Below the pieces are notes generated by a model. That model saw only the letters and a list, made by a program, of their open reading frames with translations, searched no databases and was not told the DNA's origin. Both the position numbers and the translations under genes were made by a program. A DNA stretch of 64,000 bases from Hymenobacter profundi (GTDB taxonomy: Bacteria > Bacteroidota > Bacteroidia > Cytophagales > Hymenobacteraceae): positions 56,556-120,555 of the forward strand of contig NZ_JAHWGL010000002.1 in the NCBI RefSeq assembly GCF_019334315.1, written 5' to 3'. How positions within the stretch are numbered: the first letter of the stretch is position 1; each line of letters starts with the position of its first letter. Positions 8,946-16,014 of the stretch are shown one piece after another.

Positions 8946-9311
8946 TCAGCGCGCCACGTTGTCGCTCTCGCGCAGCAGCACGCGCACCTGGGCCAGCAAC
9001 GCCTGGTTGCGCTCCAGGAAGGCGGCAATCTGGTCGGGGTGGTCAATCAGCTCCACGCACTGCGGGTGCTTGACGGGCATGTGCTCGTGGTGGCCGTGGT
9101 GCAGGGCGTCGCCCTGCAAGTAGCCGGCCGTCACGTTGAAGGCAATGGCCTGCTCGATGCCCTGCGCCTTGGCGGCCTGGAGCAGCTCGTGGGCCAGCGG
9201 GCGGCCCAGCAGGCGGCGCCAGCCCTGCCGGCCGCTGACGGGGGCGCCGTGCTGGAAGTAGAGCCGCAGCACGGTGTAGGGGATGTTGGGTTGGGGGATG
9301 TGTCGCTTCAT
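8946..9311 (-). CDS. DUF190 family protein
   Basis: The 121-residue cytosolic protein begins with the DUF190-like TVLRLYFQHG. A GRPLAHELLQAAKAQGIEQAIAF-type stretch follows (compare xLYExIVxxAxxxGLAGATV) and then a helical end; a His-rich loop (HHGHHEH) lies near residues 71-77. DUF190 proteins have a PII-like ferredoxin fold and are often encoded beside crcB. The ATG overlaps the stop of the CLC gene (ATGA at 9308-9311), so translation is coupled. It is the last gene of the fluoride operon. It may be a regulator of fluoride exporters, by analogy with PII proteins (inference). Confidence 0.8.
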   Translation of the reverse strand: MKRHIPQPNIPYTVLRLYFQHGAPVSGRQGWRRLLGRPLAHELLQAAKAQGIEQAIAFNVTAGYLQGDALHHGHHEHMPVKHPQCVELIDHPDQIAAFLERNQALLAQVRVLLRESDNVAR

Positions 9312-10654
9312 AACGCGGGGTTGCGGGTGGCGGCCGGGTCGCGGCCGTTTTTGCGGTGTTCGGAGATTTCGCCCAGCTGCCGGCCCTGCTCGCGGCCGTG
9401 GCGCAGGTGCTTGGCGTGGCCGATGACCTGCGAGGAGTAGATGCCCGTGTGGCCCGAAAACAGGTAGGAGGCCGCGCAGGCCAGGGCCAGGTACACCCCG
9501 GCGTGGGCGCCGAATAACTCCAAGCCCATGAAGGTGCAGGCCAGCGGCGTGTTGGCCGCCCCCGCAAACACGGCCACGAAGCCCATGGCCGCCAGCAGCG
9601 CCACCGGCAGCGGCAGCACCAGCGCCAGCGCGGAGCCCAGCGCCGCGCCAATGAAAAACAGCGGCGTCACCTCCCCGCCCTTGAAGCCGCAGCCCAGCGT
9701 GAGGGCCGTGAGCACGAGCTTGAGCAGGAAATCCTGCGGGGGCAGCGGGGCCTGAAACGCGGCCACGATGGTGGGCACGCCCAACCCGATGTACTTGGTA
9801 GTGCCCAGCGCGAAGACGGCCAGCGCCACCAACGTGCCCCCCACCACGGGCCGCAGCGGCGGGTAGGCGATGCGCTTGAACCAGTGCGTAATCCGGTGGG
9901 TGAGCGTGGCAAAGCCGCGCGCCGTGAGGCCGAACAAAACGCCGCACCCAACGGCCAGCAGCAGGGGCACGGGGGCCAGGTCCGGCGCGTCGAGCTGCAC
10001 GTAGGGGGTGTGGCCCACGCCCCAGGCCCGGGTCACCAGGTCGGCGCTCACGGCGGCCAAAAAGCTGGGCACGATGGCGTCGTAGCGAATCGAGCCAATC
10101 AGAAACACCTCCAGCCCGAACACGGCCCCCGCCAGCGGGGTGCCGAACACCGAGGCAAAGCCGGCGCTGATGCCGGCGATGAGCAGCAGCTTGCGGTCGC
10201 GGGGCCGCAGCCCCAGCAGGCGGGTGAGCTGGTCGGCCAGGGTGCCGCCCATCTGCACGGCCGTGCCCTCGCGCCCCGCCGAGCCGCCGAACAGGTGGGT
10301 GGCCAGCGTGCCGAAGAGCACGAGCGGGGCCATGCGCAGCGGAATGATTTTACGCGGGTTGTGAATCTCGTCGATGAGCAGGTTGTTGCCCTTCACCACG
10401 CCCTGGCCCAGGTAGTAGTAGCTGGCCCCGATGACGAAGCCGGCGGCCGGCAGCAGCCCGATGACCCAGGCATGGGCTTCGCGCCAGGCGGTAATCCAGT
10501 CCAGGGCCAGCAGGAAGCCGGCCGAGGCGGTGCCCACGAGCACGCCCACGCCGGCGCCTATCAGCAGCCAGCGGCCCAGAAACAGCAGGTGGGGCACCTG
10601 GTCCATGGCCAGCACGGGCCGAAAGCGAGTAAGATGGGGAGGGCGAAAGGCCAC
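9308..10654 (-). CDS. eriC: CLC-F type fluoride/proton antiporter
   Basis: The 448-residue protein shows the CLC fold in order: a selectivity-region motif KGNNLLIDEIHNP (about 88-100), where ordinary CLCs have GSGIP, and GREGTAVQMG (about 127-136) in place of GKEGP. The Asn-containing first motif and GREGT are marks of the fluoride-selective CLC-F branch. It should export fluoride against protons across the inner membrane. Two ATGs are possible (10654 and 10606). The gene follows the universal stress protein gene by 42 bp and overlaps the DUF190 gene. Its membership in a fluoride-riboswitch operon supports the assignment. Confidence 0.9.
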   Translation of the reverse strand: MAFRPPHLTRFRPVLAMDQVPHLLFLGRWLLIGAGVGVLVGTASAGFLLALDWITAWREAHAWVIGLLPAAGFVIGASYYYLGQGVVKGNNLLIDEIHNPRKIIPLRMAPLVLFGTLATHLFGGSAGREGTAVQMGGTLADQLTRLLGLRPRDRKLLLIAGISAGFASVFGTPLAGAVFGLEVFLIGSIRYDAIVPSFLAAVSADLVTRAWGVGHTPYVQLDAPDLAPVPLLLAVGCGVLFGLTARGFATLTHRITHWFKRIAYPPLRPVVGGTLVALAVFALGTTKYIGLGVPTIVAAFQAPLPPQDFLLKLVLTALTLGCGFKGGEVTPLFFIGAALGSALALVLPLPVALLAAMGFVAVFAGAANTPLACTFMGLELFGAHAGVYLALACAASYLFSGHTGIYSSQVIGHAKHLRHGREQGRQLGEISEHRKNGRDPAATRNPAL

Positions 10655-10696
10655 AGCAGCAGGGTTGGTTAGCAGAAGGAGAAAATAAAAACGGGG

Positions 10697-11131
10697 CTAG
10701 CGCAGCGGCACCACCAGCACCGGGCAGTGGGCGCGCTCCATCAGGTGCTCGGCCGCGCCGCCCAGCAGCAGGCCCAGCAGGCCGTGCCGGCCCTGGGTGC
10801 CCACCACCAGCAGGTCGGCCGGCCAGGCCTCCACGGTGGCCAGCACCTGCTCGGCCGGTTGGCCCCAGGGCAGAAAGCGGGTGAGGCGCAAGCCCGGGGC
10901 GGCCAGGGCCGCGAGCTGGTCGAGCAGCTCTTCAGCGCGGGCCAGCAGCAGCGCCTCGGCCTCGGCGTGGGTCTGGCCGGCATCGATGTTGCCGATGGCC
11001 GCCACATCGTCCAGTACCGTGACGAGGGCGGCCTCCGCGCTCAGGGCGGCGGCTAGCTCCAACCCGGCCTTCGCGGCATGGTAGCACTGCGGGCTAGCAT
11101 CGGCGTAAATCAGAATCCGGTGGTAAGACAT
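10697..11131 (-). CDS. Universal stress protein (UspA family)
   Basis: The 144-residue single-domain Usp starts MSYHRILIYAD and ends CPVLVVPLR. The nucleotide-binding loop is GTQGRHGLLGLLLGGAAEHL, matching G-2x-G-9x-G but with Ala where Ser/Thr is usual. I chose the ATG at 11131, not 11167, because family proteins begin at this strand and the longer form would overlap crcB. It sits 28 bp after crcB. Usp genes often accompany ion-stress operons; the exact role here is unknown. Confidence 0.85.
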   Translation of the reverse strand: MSYHRILIYADASPQCYHAAKAGLELAAALSAEAALVTVLDDVAAIGNIDAGQTHAEAEALLLARAEELLDQLAALAAPGLRLTRFLPWGQPAEQVLATVEAWPADLLVVGTQGRHGLLGLLLGGAAEHLMERAHCPVLVVPLR

Positions 11132-11159
11132 GGCAAATGAATGAAAGTGAGGAGCAAAA

Positions 11160-11537
11160 TCAAACAAACCGCGCCAGCCACAGCCCCACGAACGCGGCCA
11201 GCAGGCCCAGCAGCAGGCTGCCGGCGGTGTAGGCGAAAAGCAGCAGCAGCTCGTGGGTGCGGGCCAGCGTCACGCTCTCGTAGGCGAAGGTGGAAAAGGT
11301 GGTGAAGCCCCCGCAGAAGCCCGTGGTCAGAAACAGCCGCCAGGCCAGCGGCGCGGCGGTGTGGCGCTCAAAGAAGCCCAGCAGCAGGCCGATGAGCAGG
11401 CAGCCGCTGACATTCACCAGGAAGGTGCCCAGGGGAAAGCCCACCGGCACGAAGCGCAGAAAGTACTGCTGCACCCAGTAGCGGCTCACCGACCCCAGGA
11501 ACCCTCCCAGGCCAATAAATAACACCGAACGGTTCAT
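11160..11537 (-). CDS. crcB: CrcB/Fluc fluoride channel
   Basis: The 125-residue protein has four predicted TM helices and all Fluc hallmarks: GGFLGSVSRYW near the start (Arg19), the pore Asn42 in FLVNVSGC, and the GFCGGFTTFSTF break in TM3 (73-84). The family forms dual-topology dimers with two pores that leak fluoride out of the cell. The start is the ATG at 11537; the frame extends upstream without family similarity. It belongs to the fluoride-riboswitch operon and follows a shortened paralog by 40 bp. Confidence 0.95.
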   Translation of the reverse strand: MNRSVLFIGLGGFLGSVSRYWVQQYFLRFVPVGFPLGTFLVNVSGCLLIGLLLGFFERHTAAPLAWRLFLTTGFCGGFTTFSTFAYESVTLARTHELLLLFAYTAGSLLLGLLAAFVGLWLARFV

Positions 11538-11577
11538 ATTTCGTGCTTTATGTGGCGATACAGAAAAGGACGTCCGC

Positions 11578-11886
11578 CTACGCAAAACGGGACAGCCAGA
11601 GCCCCACCCCGGCCAGGAGCAGCCCCAGGAGCAGGCTCCCACCCCCGTAGAGCAGCAGCGGCCCCGGGCCCAGGTGCCGGGACAGCCCTTCGTACATCAC
11701 GTGAAAGAACGCCGTAAAGCTGACGATGCCCATCACGTACAAGGGCAGCTTCGGGCCCAGCGAAGCCAGCCGGCGGTCGTACACGCCGAGAACGAAGCCA
11801 AACAGCAGGCAGCTGCCCCACACCACGAGCAGCGCGGTGAGCGGAAGTCCCCCGGGCAGCAGGGGCAGTGAGGAAAAGGCAGTCAT
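11578..11886 (-). CDS. Degenerate, TM1-less CrcB paralog
   Basis: The 102-residue membrane protein aligns with the neighbouring CrcB from its TM2 onward. GLPL-TALLVVWGSCLLFG matches GFPLGTFLVNVSGCLLIG, GIVSFTAFFHVMYE matches GFCGGFTTFSTFAYE, and GSLLLGLLLAGVGLWLSRF matches GSLLLGLLAAFVGLWLARF. The first helix with GG-x-G-x-x-x-R is absent, the pore Asn is replaced by Val, and the TM3 GG/TT motif is lost. The frame is intact and tightly placed, 12 bp after the S1/P1 gene and 40 bp before crcB, so it is probably expressed. It could be a structural half of a mixed Fluc complex or a decaying duplicate. Confidence 0.7.
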   Translation of the reverse strand: MTAFSSLPLLPGGLPLTALLVVWGSCLLFGFVLGVYDRRLASLGPKLPLYVMGIVSFTAFFHVMYEGLSRHLGPGPLLLYGGGSLLLGLLLAGVGLWLSRFA

Positions 11887-11898
11887 GGCGCCGCATCG

Positions 11899-12906
11899 CT
11901 AAAATTCCGGGTTGGTCTTCAGGTCCACCAGTTGCCCCTTTTGCAGCAGGCGCAGCTCGTGTTTCAGGTTGCGGGCGTTGCTGCGCGTGGTGTAGTCCGA
12001 GTCGAGCTGGCTCAGGTCGGGCTGGCCGGCATTCACCCAGGCCGTGTACCAGAAGTTGGCCGTCGACTGCACTGCCACCCGCAGGCGGCGCTCCACGAAG
12101 GAACCCAGCGCCTGGTGGTAGCGCGTGGCGTAGGCCCGGGCGTGGTAGTCGTCGTTGAACTGCGTTTTGCGGAGGGCGCCCTGCGCGTCGTGCTCGTAGC
12201 GGTCGGCTTCGGGTACCTGGGCCTGCAGCCGGCGCTCCACCGCCAGCAGCGTGTCGGCGCTGGCGTGGCTCTCGGCCAGCAGGCGCCAGGTTTCCGCTAC
12301 GGGGTCGGCCAGGTAGGTGGCCGGGCCCACGTTGAAACGGTAGGTGGCGCCGAACAGCTCGGGCAGCTGGCCCTCAAAAAAGGCGTGGATGCCGGTCTGG
12401 CCCGTAAGCTGGCCGTTGTGGTTGGTCGAGGTGTGCAGGGGCATCTGCGCATCGCCGAGGTAGTGGCCCAGGTCGGCGGCCAGAAACAGGATTTCGTCTT
12501 TGCGGCCGTTTTTCATGGCCTGGGTGAGCTGGGCCAGGTTCTCCTGAATGGTCCAGGGCAGCGTCCCGTTTTTGGCCAGCGTGGCCGCGTCGTACCGGCT
12601 ACGGGCCTCGGCGGCCGTCCGGGGCAACTGGGTTAGCGGCACGGGGTAGGCTTCCAGGTCGATGAAGTGGCGGGGCCCCTCGGCCTTATCGCGGAGCACG
12701 AACTTGCGGGCATCGGGCATCACGGCTTCTTCGGTCACAAAGTCGGCGTGGTTGTAGAAGAAGGTGCGCAGCGCCGGCGGCAAGGCCAGCACGGCGGCGC
12801 GGTTGATGCGCTGGTGGCTCCAGGCGCCCCAGGCAAACAGGAGCGAAGGCGTAGCCAGCAGCAGGACGAGCAACAGCAGCCGACGCGAAGCAGAGGATAA
12901 AAGCAT
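11899..12906 (-). CDS. S1/P1 nuclease - phospholipase C superfamily protein
   Basis: The 335-residue protein has a signal peptide (about 1-25, LLLLVLLLATPSLLFA). The mature end then begins WGAWSHQRINR, the Trp/His start that binds zinc in this superfamily. HYLGDAQMPLHTSTNHNG and GIHAFFE supply the further His/Asp ligands. These zinc enzymes cleave phosphodiesters of nucleic acids or phospholipids outside the cytoplasm. I took the ATG at 12906; a TTG at 12915 is also in frame. It lies between the PAP2 gene and the CrcB paralogs in the fluoride operon, an unusual partner for fluoride export. Confidence 0.8.
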   Translation of the reverse strand: MLLSSASRRLLLLVLLLATPSLLFAWGAWSHQRINRAAVLALPPALRTFFYNHADFVTEEAVMPDARKFVLRDKAEGPRHFIDLEAYPVPLTQLPRTAAEARSRYDAATLAKNGTLPWTIQENLAQLTQAMKNGRKDEILFLAADLGHYLGDAQMPLHTSTNHNGQLTGQTGIHAFFEGQLPELFGATYRFNVGPATYLADPVAETWRLLAESHASADTLLAVERRLQAQVPEADRYEHDAQGALRKTQFNDDYHARAYATRYHQALGSFVERRLRVAVQSTANFWYTAWVNAGQPDLSQLDSDYTTRSNARNLKHELRLLQKGQLVDLKTNPEF

Positions 12907-12966
12907 GGACAACAAGATGAGGGGGGGGGAAATAGCATGGAATTGCGCAGCTCACAGCCGGGAGCA

Positions 12967-13557
12967 TCAAGTTGATGCGGGCGGAACGGGCGGCATCAAT
13001 CGGGCCTCGCCCCAGGCGTAGAATTGGCTCACGGTGTAGGCAAGCGGAATGCTCACCAGCACGGGCACCAGCACGTCGGACGGGTAATGCACGCCCAGGT
13101 ACACGCGGCTATAAGCCACGAGCGTCGCCCACGGAAACAGCACCCACGGCAGCCAGGGCAGCCGCCGCCGGGCGGTGAAGTAGAGGAAGAACGCCAGGGC
13201 AAACACGTTGCTGGCGTGCGAGGACACGAAGCCATAGGTGCCGCCCCGGTACGCGTGCAGCAGCCGCAGCTGGTTGGTCAGCCCGGGCTCGTGGCTGGGC
13301 CGCAAGCGCTGAAACCAGGGCTTGAACAGGCTGGCCGACACCTGGTCGCTGAGCAGGATGAGCACGGCAATCAGCGGGAGCAGCAGCCAGGCCCGCCGCC
13401 GGAAGCGCACGGCGAGCAGCGCGAGCAGCGCGGCGTAGAAGGGCACCCAGGTGAACGTCTGGCTGGCCCACCACATCAGCGCGTCGCCCCAGGAGTTGTG
13501 GTGGCCGTTCACCCACAGCAGCAGGCGCGTATCCAGGGCTTGCAGGAGCTCACGCAT
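12967..13557 (-). CDS. PAP2-family membrane phosphatase
   Basis: The 196-residue integral membrane protein has about five or six TM segments and the three PAP2 motifs: KPWFQRLRPSHEP (KX6RP), FVSSHASN (a PSGH variant with Ser-Ser-His) and SRVYLGVHYPSD (SRX5HX3D). It would dephosphorylate lipid phosphates such as undecaprenyl pyrophosphate or phosphatidic acid at the outer face of the inner membrane. The ATG at 13557 is the family-like start. It is the first gene downstream of fluoride riboswitch 1, with a leader of about 158 nt. Phosphatases are classic fluoride-sensitive enzymes, so induction could compensate for inhibition (inference). Confidence 0.85.
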   Translation of the reverse strand: MRELLQALDTRLLLWVNGHHNSWGDALMWWASQTFTWVPFYAALLALLAVRFRRRAWLLLPLIAVLILLSDQVSASLFKPWFQRLRPSHEPGLTNQLRLLHAYRGGTYGFVSSHASNVFALAFFLYFTARRRLPWLPWVLFPWATLVAYSRVYLGVHYPSDVLVPVLVSIPLAYTVSQFYAWGEARLMPPVPPAST

Positions 13558-13690
13558 GGGCCAAGGAATTGGCCCGCTGCCGCTGATGGCACGGGCAGTG
13601 GGCGGGCGCGCAAGCAAAGCCCCGCAGGGGCCGCTGATGGCGAAAAGGAAAGACGTAGGGCACGAAAGCGAACGACAGGATGAGCTACCC

Positions 13691-13711
13691 GGGCCGCCCG
13701 CGTGGCGGCCC
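13691..13711 (-). promoter_or_regulatory. Hairpin downstream of fluoride aptamer 1
   Basis: GGGCCGCC-CGCGT-GGCGGCCC is a perfect 8-bp hairpin directly after the aptamer in the direction of transcription. It lacks a U-tract, so it may act as a pausing or Rho-related platform and not as a classical terminator. Confidence 0.45.
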
Positions 13712-13715
13712 GTTT

Positions 13716-13776
13716 CAGTAGGAATCATCAGCGCAGGGCCGGAGCCCTGGCGGTTCGCGGTGGAAATCCATCACCG
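13716..13776 (-). ncRNA. Fluoride (crcB-type) riboswitch, copy 1
   Basis: On the minus strand the segment reads CGGTGATGGATTTCCACCG, then CGAACCGCC, the stem AGGGC-TCCG-GCCCT and GCGCTGATGATTCCTACTG. It has all consensus blocks of fluoride aptamers. It stands before the PAP2 / S1-P1 / CrcB / Usp / CLC-F / DUF190 operon, which independently contains two fluoride exporters, so identity and target agree. In this class fluoride stabilises the pseudoknot and switches expression on. Confidence 0.92.
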
Positions 13777-13785
13777 TATGCGGGG

Positions 13786-13793
13786 CGAAGATA
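13786..13793 (-). promoter_or_regulatory. Putative -7 element (TATCTTCG) of fluoride riboswitch 1
   Basis: The octamer TATCTTCG lies about 10 nt before the aptamer on the minus strand and is identical to the one before riboswitch 2. It fits the Bacteroidetes TAnnTTTG box except for one base. A clear -33 box is not visible. Confidence 0.45.
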
Positions 13794-13810
13794 GAAGAAA
13801 CCCTGCGAAC

Positions 13811-14030
13811 CAGAAAGGGGCCGGCGCAGGTAAACCTGAACGGCAGTTGCGTTTCCTCGCTTTTTTACGCCGGGGCCGGCACTCCCAAGCCAAGAAGGCC
13901 AAACCAAAGCACCCACCAGACGCACGAAGTCCGGTGCGCCGACCAGCTCGTGCAAGTCCGGCTGCCCCCAGCCCCAGCGGCCCGGCTCCCGGCAGATAAG
14001 CGCGAAGGCTGTCCAATGCCTTCAGCACCC
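13811..14030. other. Intergenic segment, no supported gene
   Basis: This GC-rich stretch lies between the promoter of riboswitch 1 and the terminator at 14039. Minus-strand frames of 75-85 codons exist (for example one ending at 13728 containing LVGAPDFVRLVGALVWP), but they overlap the riboswitch and show no recognisable domain. They may be chance frames or a gene fragment. Confidence 0.4.
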
Positions 14031-14033
14031 GTG

Positions 14034-14069
14034 AAAAAGGCAGCCCTCCTGCGGAGGGCTGCCTTTTTT
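14034..14069. terminator. Strong bidirectional intrinsic terminator
   Basis: A perfect 11-bp stem (GGCAGCCCTCC, loop TGC, GGAGGGCTGCC; 14039-14063) is flanked by AAAAA on the left and TTTTTT on the right, so it can terminate in both directions. It separates the fluoride leader from the YnfA pseudogene. Confidence 0.9.
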
Positions 14070-14107
14070 GTCGTATTTGCCTCTTTAAGTGCTTTACCTC
14101 TTCGTGT

Positions 14108-14452
14108 ATGATAACCGTGTTTAAAGCCCTCGGGCTATTTGTGCTGGCGGGCCTGTTTGAAATCGGGGGTGGTTATATGGTCTGGCAGTGGCTGCGCTCG
14201 GGCAAGCCCCTGTGGTGGGGCGTGGTGGGCTCCGCGCTGCTGGTGCTCTACGGCATCGTGGCCACCTGGCAAAGCACCTCGTAAAGCACCTCGTTCGGCA
14301 AAACCTACGCCGTGTACGGGGCCATCTTCATCGTCATGTCCATCGCCTGGGCCGGGTACTTCGACGGCTTCAAGCCCGACCGCCTCGACCTGATTGGGGG
14401 ACTCATCGTCATGGCCGGGGTGGGCGTCATCCTGTTCTGGCCCCGCAGCTAA
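14108..14452 (+). pseudogene. YnfA family (UPF0060) small membrane protein, interrupted
   Basis: From ATG 14108 to TAA 14450-14452 the frame encodes a typical YnfA protein ([23 protein letters not shown]..., GKTYAVYGAIFIVMSIAWA, DRLDLIGGLIVMAGVGVIL). An in-frame TAA at 14282-14284 interrupts it. The stop is created by a perfect 12-bp tandem duplication of AAAGCACCTCGT (14271-14282 and 14283-14294). Deleting one copy gives a continuous 110-residue protein, the normal family length, reading TWQSTSFGKTYA. So the gene is broken by one recent in-frame event. Phase variation by slippage of the repeat or a sequencing artefact are alternatives. Confidence 0.9.
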
Positions 14453-14460
14453 CTGCGCAG

Positions 14461-15915
14461 CTACCTTCGCCGGCTCCTGAGGGTGGCTGCCCGGGCCGGC
14501 GAACTTATCGGCGGCTCGGGAAAATTCTTGCCATCTCCCTCAAACCGGGGGTGGTCCCAGGGCCGCCGGCCAAACCCATACTGGTCCTCACCCGCTTCGC
14601 CCAGCTGCTGCCTCACCACTCGCTGCAGCTGGTCCTGCTTTAGGTCTTCGTTCCAGTCCTTGTACTGGCTTTTGACAATCTCCACCCGGTGTTCAAACCC
14701 CAGACATTGGCGGGCCGCCCGGTTGAAGGCCCCCAAGGCCTCGGCGCTCAGCGGCACGTGAAACTGATAGGTATTGGGGGCCGACTGCACGGAATGAATA
14801 AGCGCGTCCCGAAGCGTTGGGCTAATGGCCGGACCCGCCGGGGTGCCGCATTCCCGGTAGTACTGCACGGTAACTTCCGCGTTGTAGACTTTCAGCTTCT
14901 CGCTCAGGGCCTGCACGCTGGCAACGTTGCGGGTACTCATTTCAACCGTGAGCAGCTGCTCGTGCTCCCGCACCACTTTCAGGGGGTTTTGCGCCCCGGC
15001 CAAGCCGGCCAGCAGCCGCGTGTCGAAGTGGTGCCCCTGGGTGTCGTTGTCAAAAGCGGCCCGGATGGTGGGAATGCCGGCCTCGGTGAGCAGGCGCTTC
15101 AACTCAAATATCTTATTCTGGGTGAGCGTGCCCGCCGTGGAGGCATATAAAGCCTTTTCGGCGGGATGCAGCTGCGCGTAAGACAGCGCATCCAAGGCCG
15201 ACTCGCTCACGTGCAGGTGCGTGGCGGGCCTGTCCTCGGGCAGCTTGCTCAGCCAAAGTGAGCGGGAAAATTGGCTTTCCGCGGCTTGCCCCTTGAACCC
15301 CTCCCCTTTCAACTCCAGGCCCACTACGCGGCCTTCATGGTAAGCAGGGAAAGCCGTGTTGACGTAGGTTTTGGCCGGCATTCCCTCCCGCTGCACGGTA
15401 TGGAACTGGTTGAGGATGCGGCCGGCGAATTGCGGCCGGGCTAACGTGCTTTTGGTAATACCCCGTCCTTCCAAAAAGGTGGTATTTTCCAGGGGCCGGC
15501 AGTTCTTCGTGTAAATGCTGTGAAACTTCTCCCCCGGCGCCGTTTCCGCCACTGGTGGCAAGTCCAGACGGGGCCTTTCAGCTTCGGGCAAGTTGAGGTA
15601 GGCGCGGAAATGGTCATTCGCTGCCTGCCACACGTTGCGGTCGGGGGCTTGGGCAATGCCGCTGATGCGCCCGGAGTGAACCCGGTTCTTCATCCAGTCG
15701 ATTACGCTGCCCTTGTCGCGGTCGTCCTGGGCGTTGAAGTACATCCAGTCCCCGCCCCGGCCCTTGAAGACCACAAGCGTATCATCGCCCTCAAAGACGT
15801 GCCATTTGCCCTTGCCTAAATCTTCGCCCTTCTTAAGGGTGTAGCCGTAGTGGCTCAGAAGTTCGGGCAATTCAACCTGCTCCTTGATTTTCTGAAAGGT
15901 CAGCTCATGTTCCAT
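14461..15915 (-). CDS. DUF3991/Toprim-domain mobilisation primase
   Basis: The 484-residue protein has a CHC2-like N-terminal region without visible zinc ligands (about 10-75). A DUF3991 segment follows (around NTTFLEGRGI...LARPQFAGRIL, 143-170), then a Toprim_2 domain with the acidic SESALDALS and FDNDTQGHHFD motifs (about 230-300). Proteins of this build are encoded on Bacteroidetes mobile elements and are thought to prime transferred or replicating strands. It lies 99 bp downstream of the DUF3945 gene on the same strand. The C-terminus is very basic (LRSRRR). Confidence 0.8.
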   Translation of the reverse strand: MEHELTFQKIKEQVELPELLSHYGYTLKKGEDLGKGKWHVFEGDDTLVVFKGRGGDWMYFNAQDDRDKGSVIDWMKNRVHSGRISGIAQAPDRNVWQAANDHFRAYLNLPEAERPRLDLPPVAETAPGEKFHSIYTKNCRPLENTTFLEGRGITKSTLARPQFAGRILNQFHTVQREGMPAKTYVNTAFPAYHEGRVVGLELKGEGFKGQAAESQFSRSLWLSKLPEDRPATHLHVSESALDALSYAQLHPAEKALYASTAGTLTQNKIFELKRLLTEAGIPTIRAAFDNDTQGHHFDTRLLAGLAGAQNPLKVVREHEQLLTVEMSTRNVASVQALSEKLKVYNAEVTVQYYRECGTPAGPAISPTLRDALIHSVQSAPNTYQFHVPLSAEALGAFNRAARQCLGFEHRVEIVKSQYKDWNEDLKQDQLQRVVRQQLGEAGEDQYGFGRRPWDHPRFEGDGKNFPEPPISSPARAATLRSRRR

Positions 15916-16014
15916 ATCAGCCGTTTGGGAAAAGGGCCTAGCAAAGCCAAGGCCCGGCGCTGAGCGTCCGGGCCGGGCCTGCAGAAAAGAAGATGTTTAG
16001 GGGTGCTGCGGTCC

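Noticed and set aside
11534..11896. Alternative minus-strand frame over the short CrcB paralog
   Set aside because: It is Arg/Pro/Ala-rich without helices, whereas the frame at 11578-11886 aligns with CrcB.
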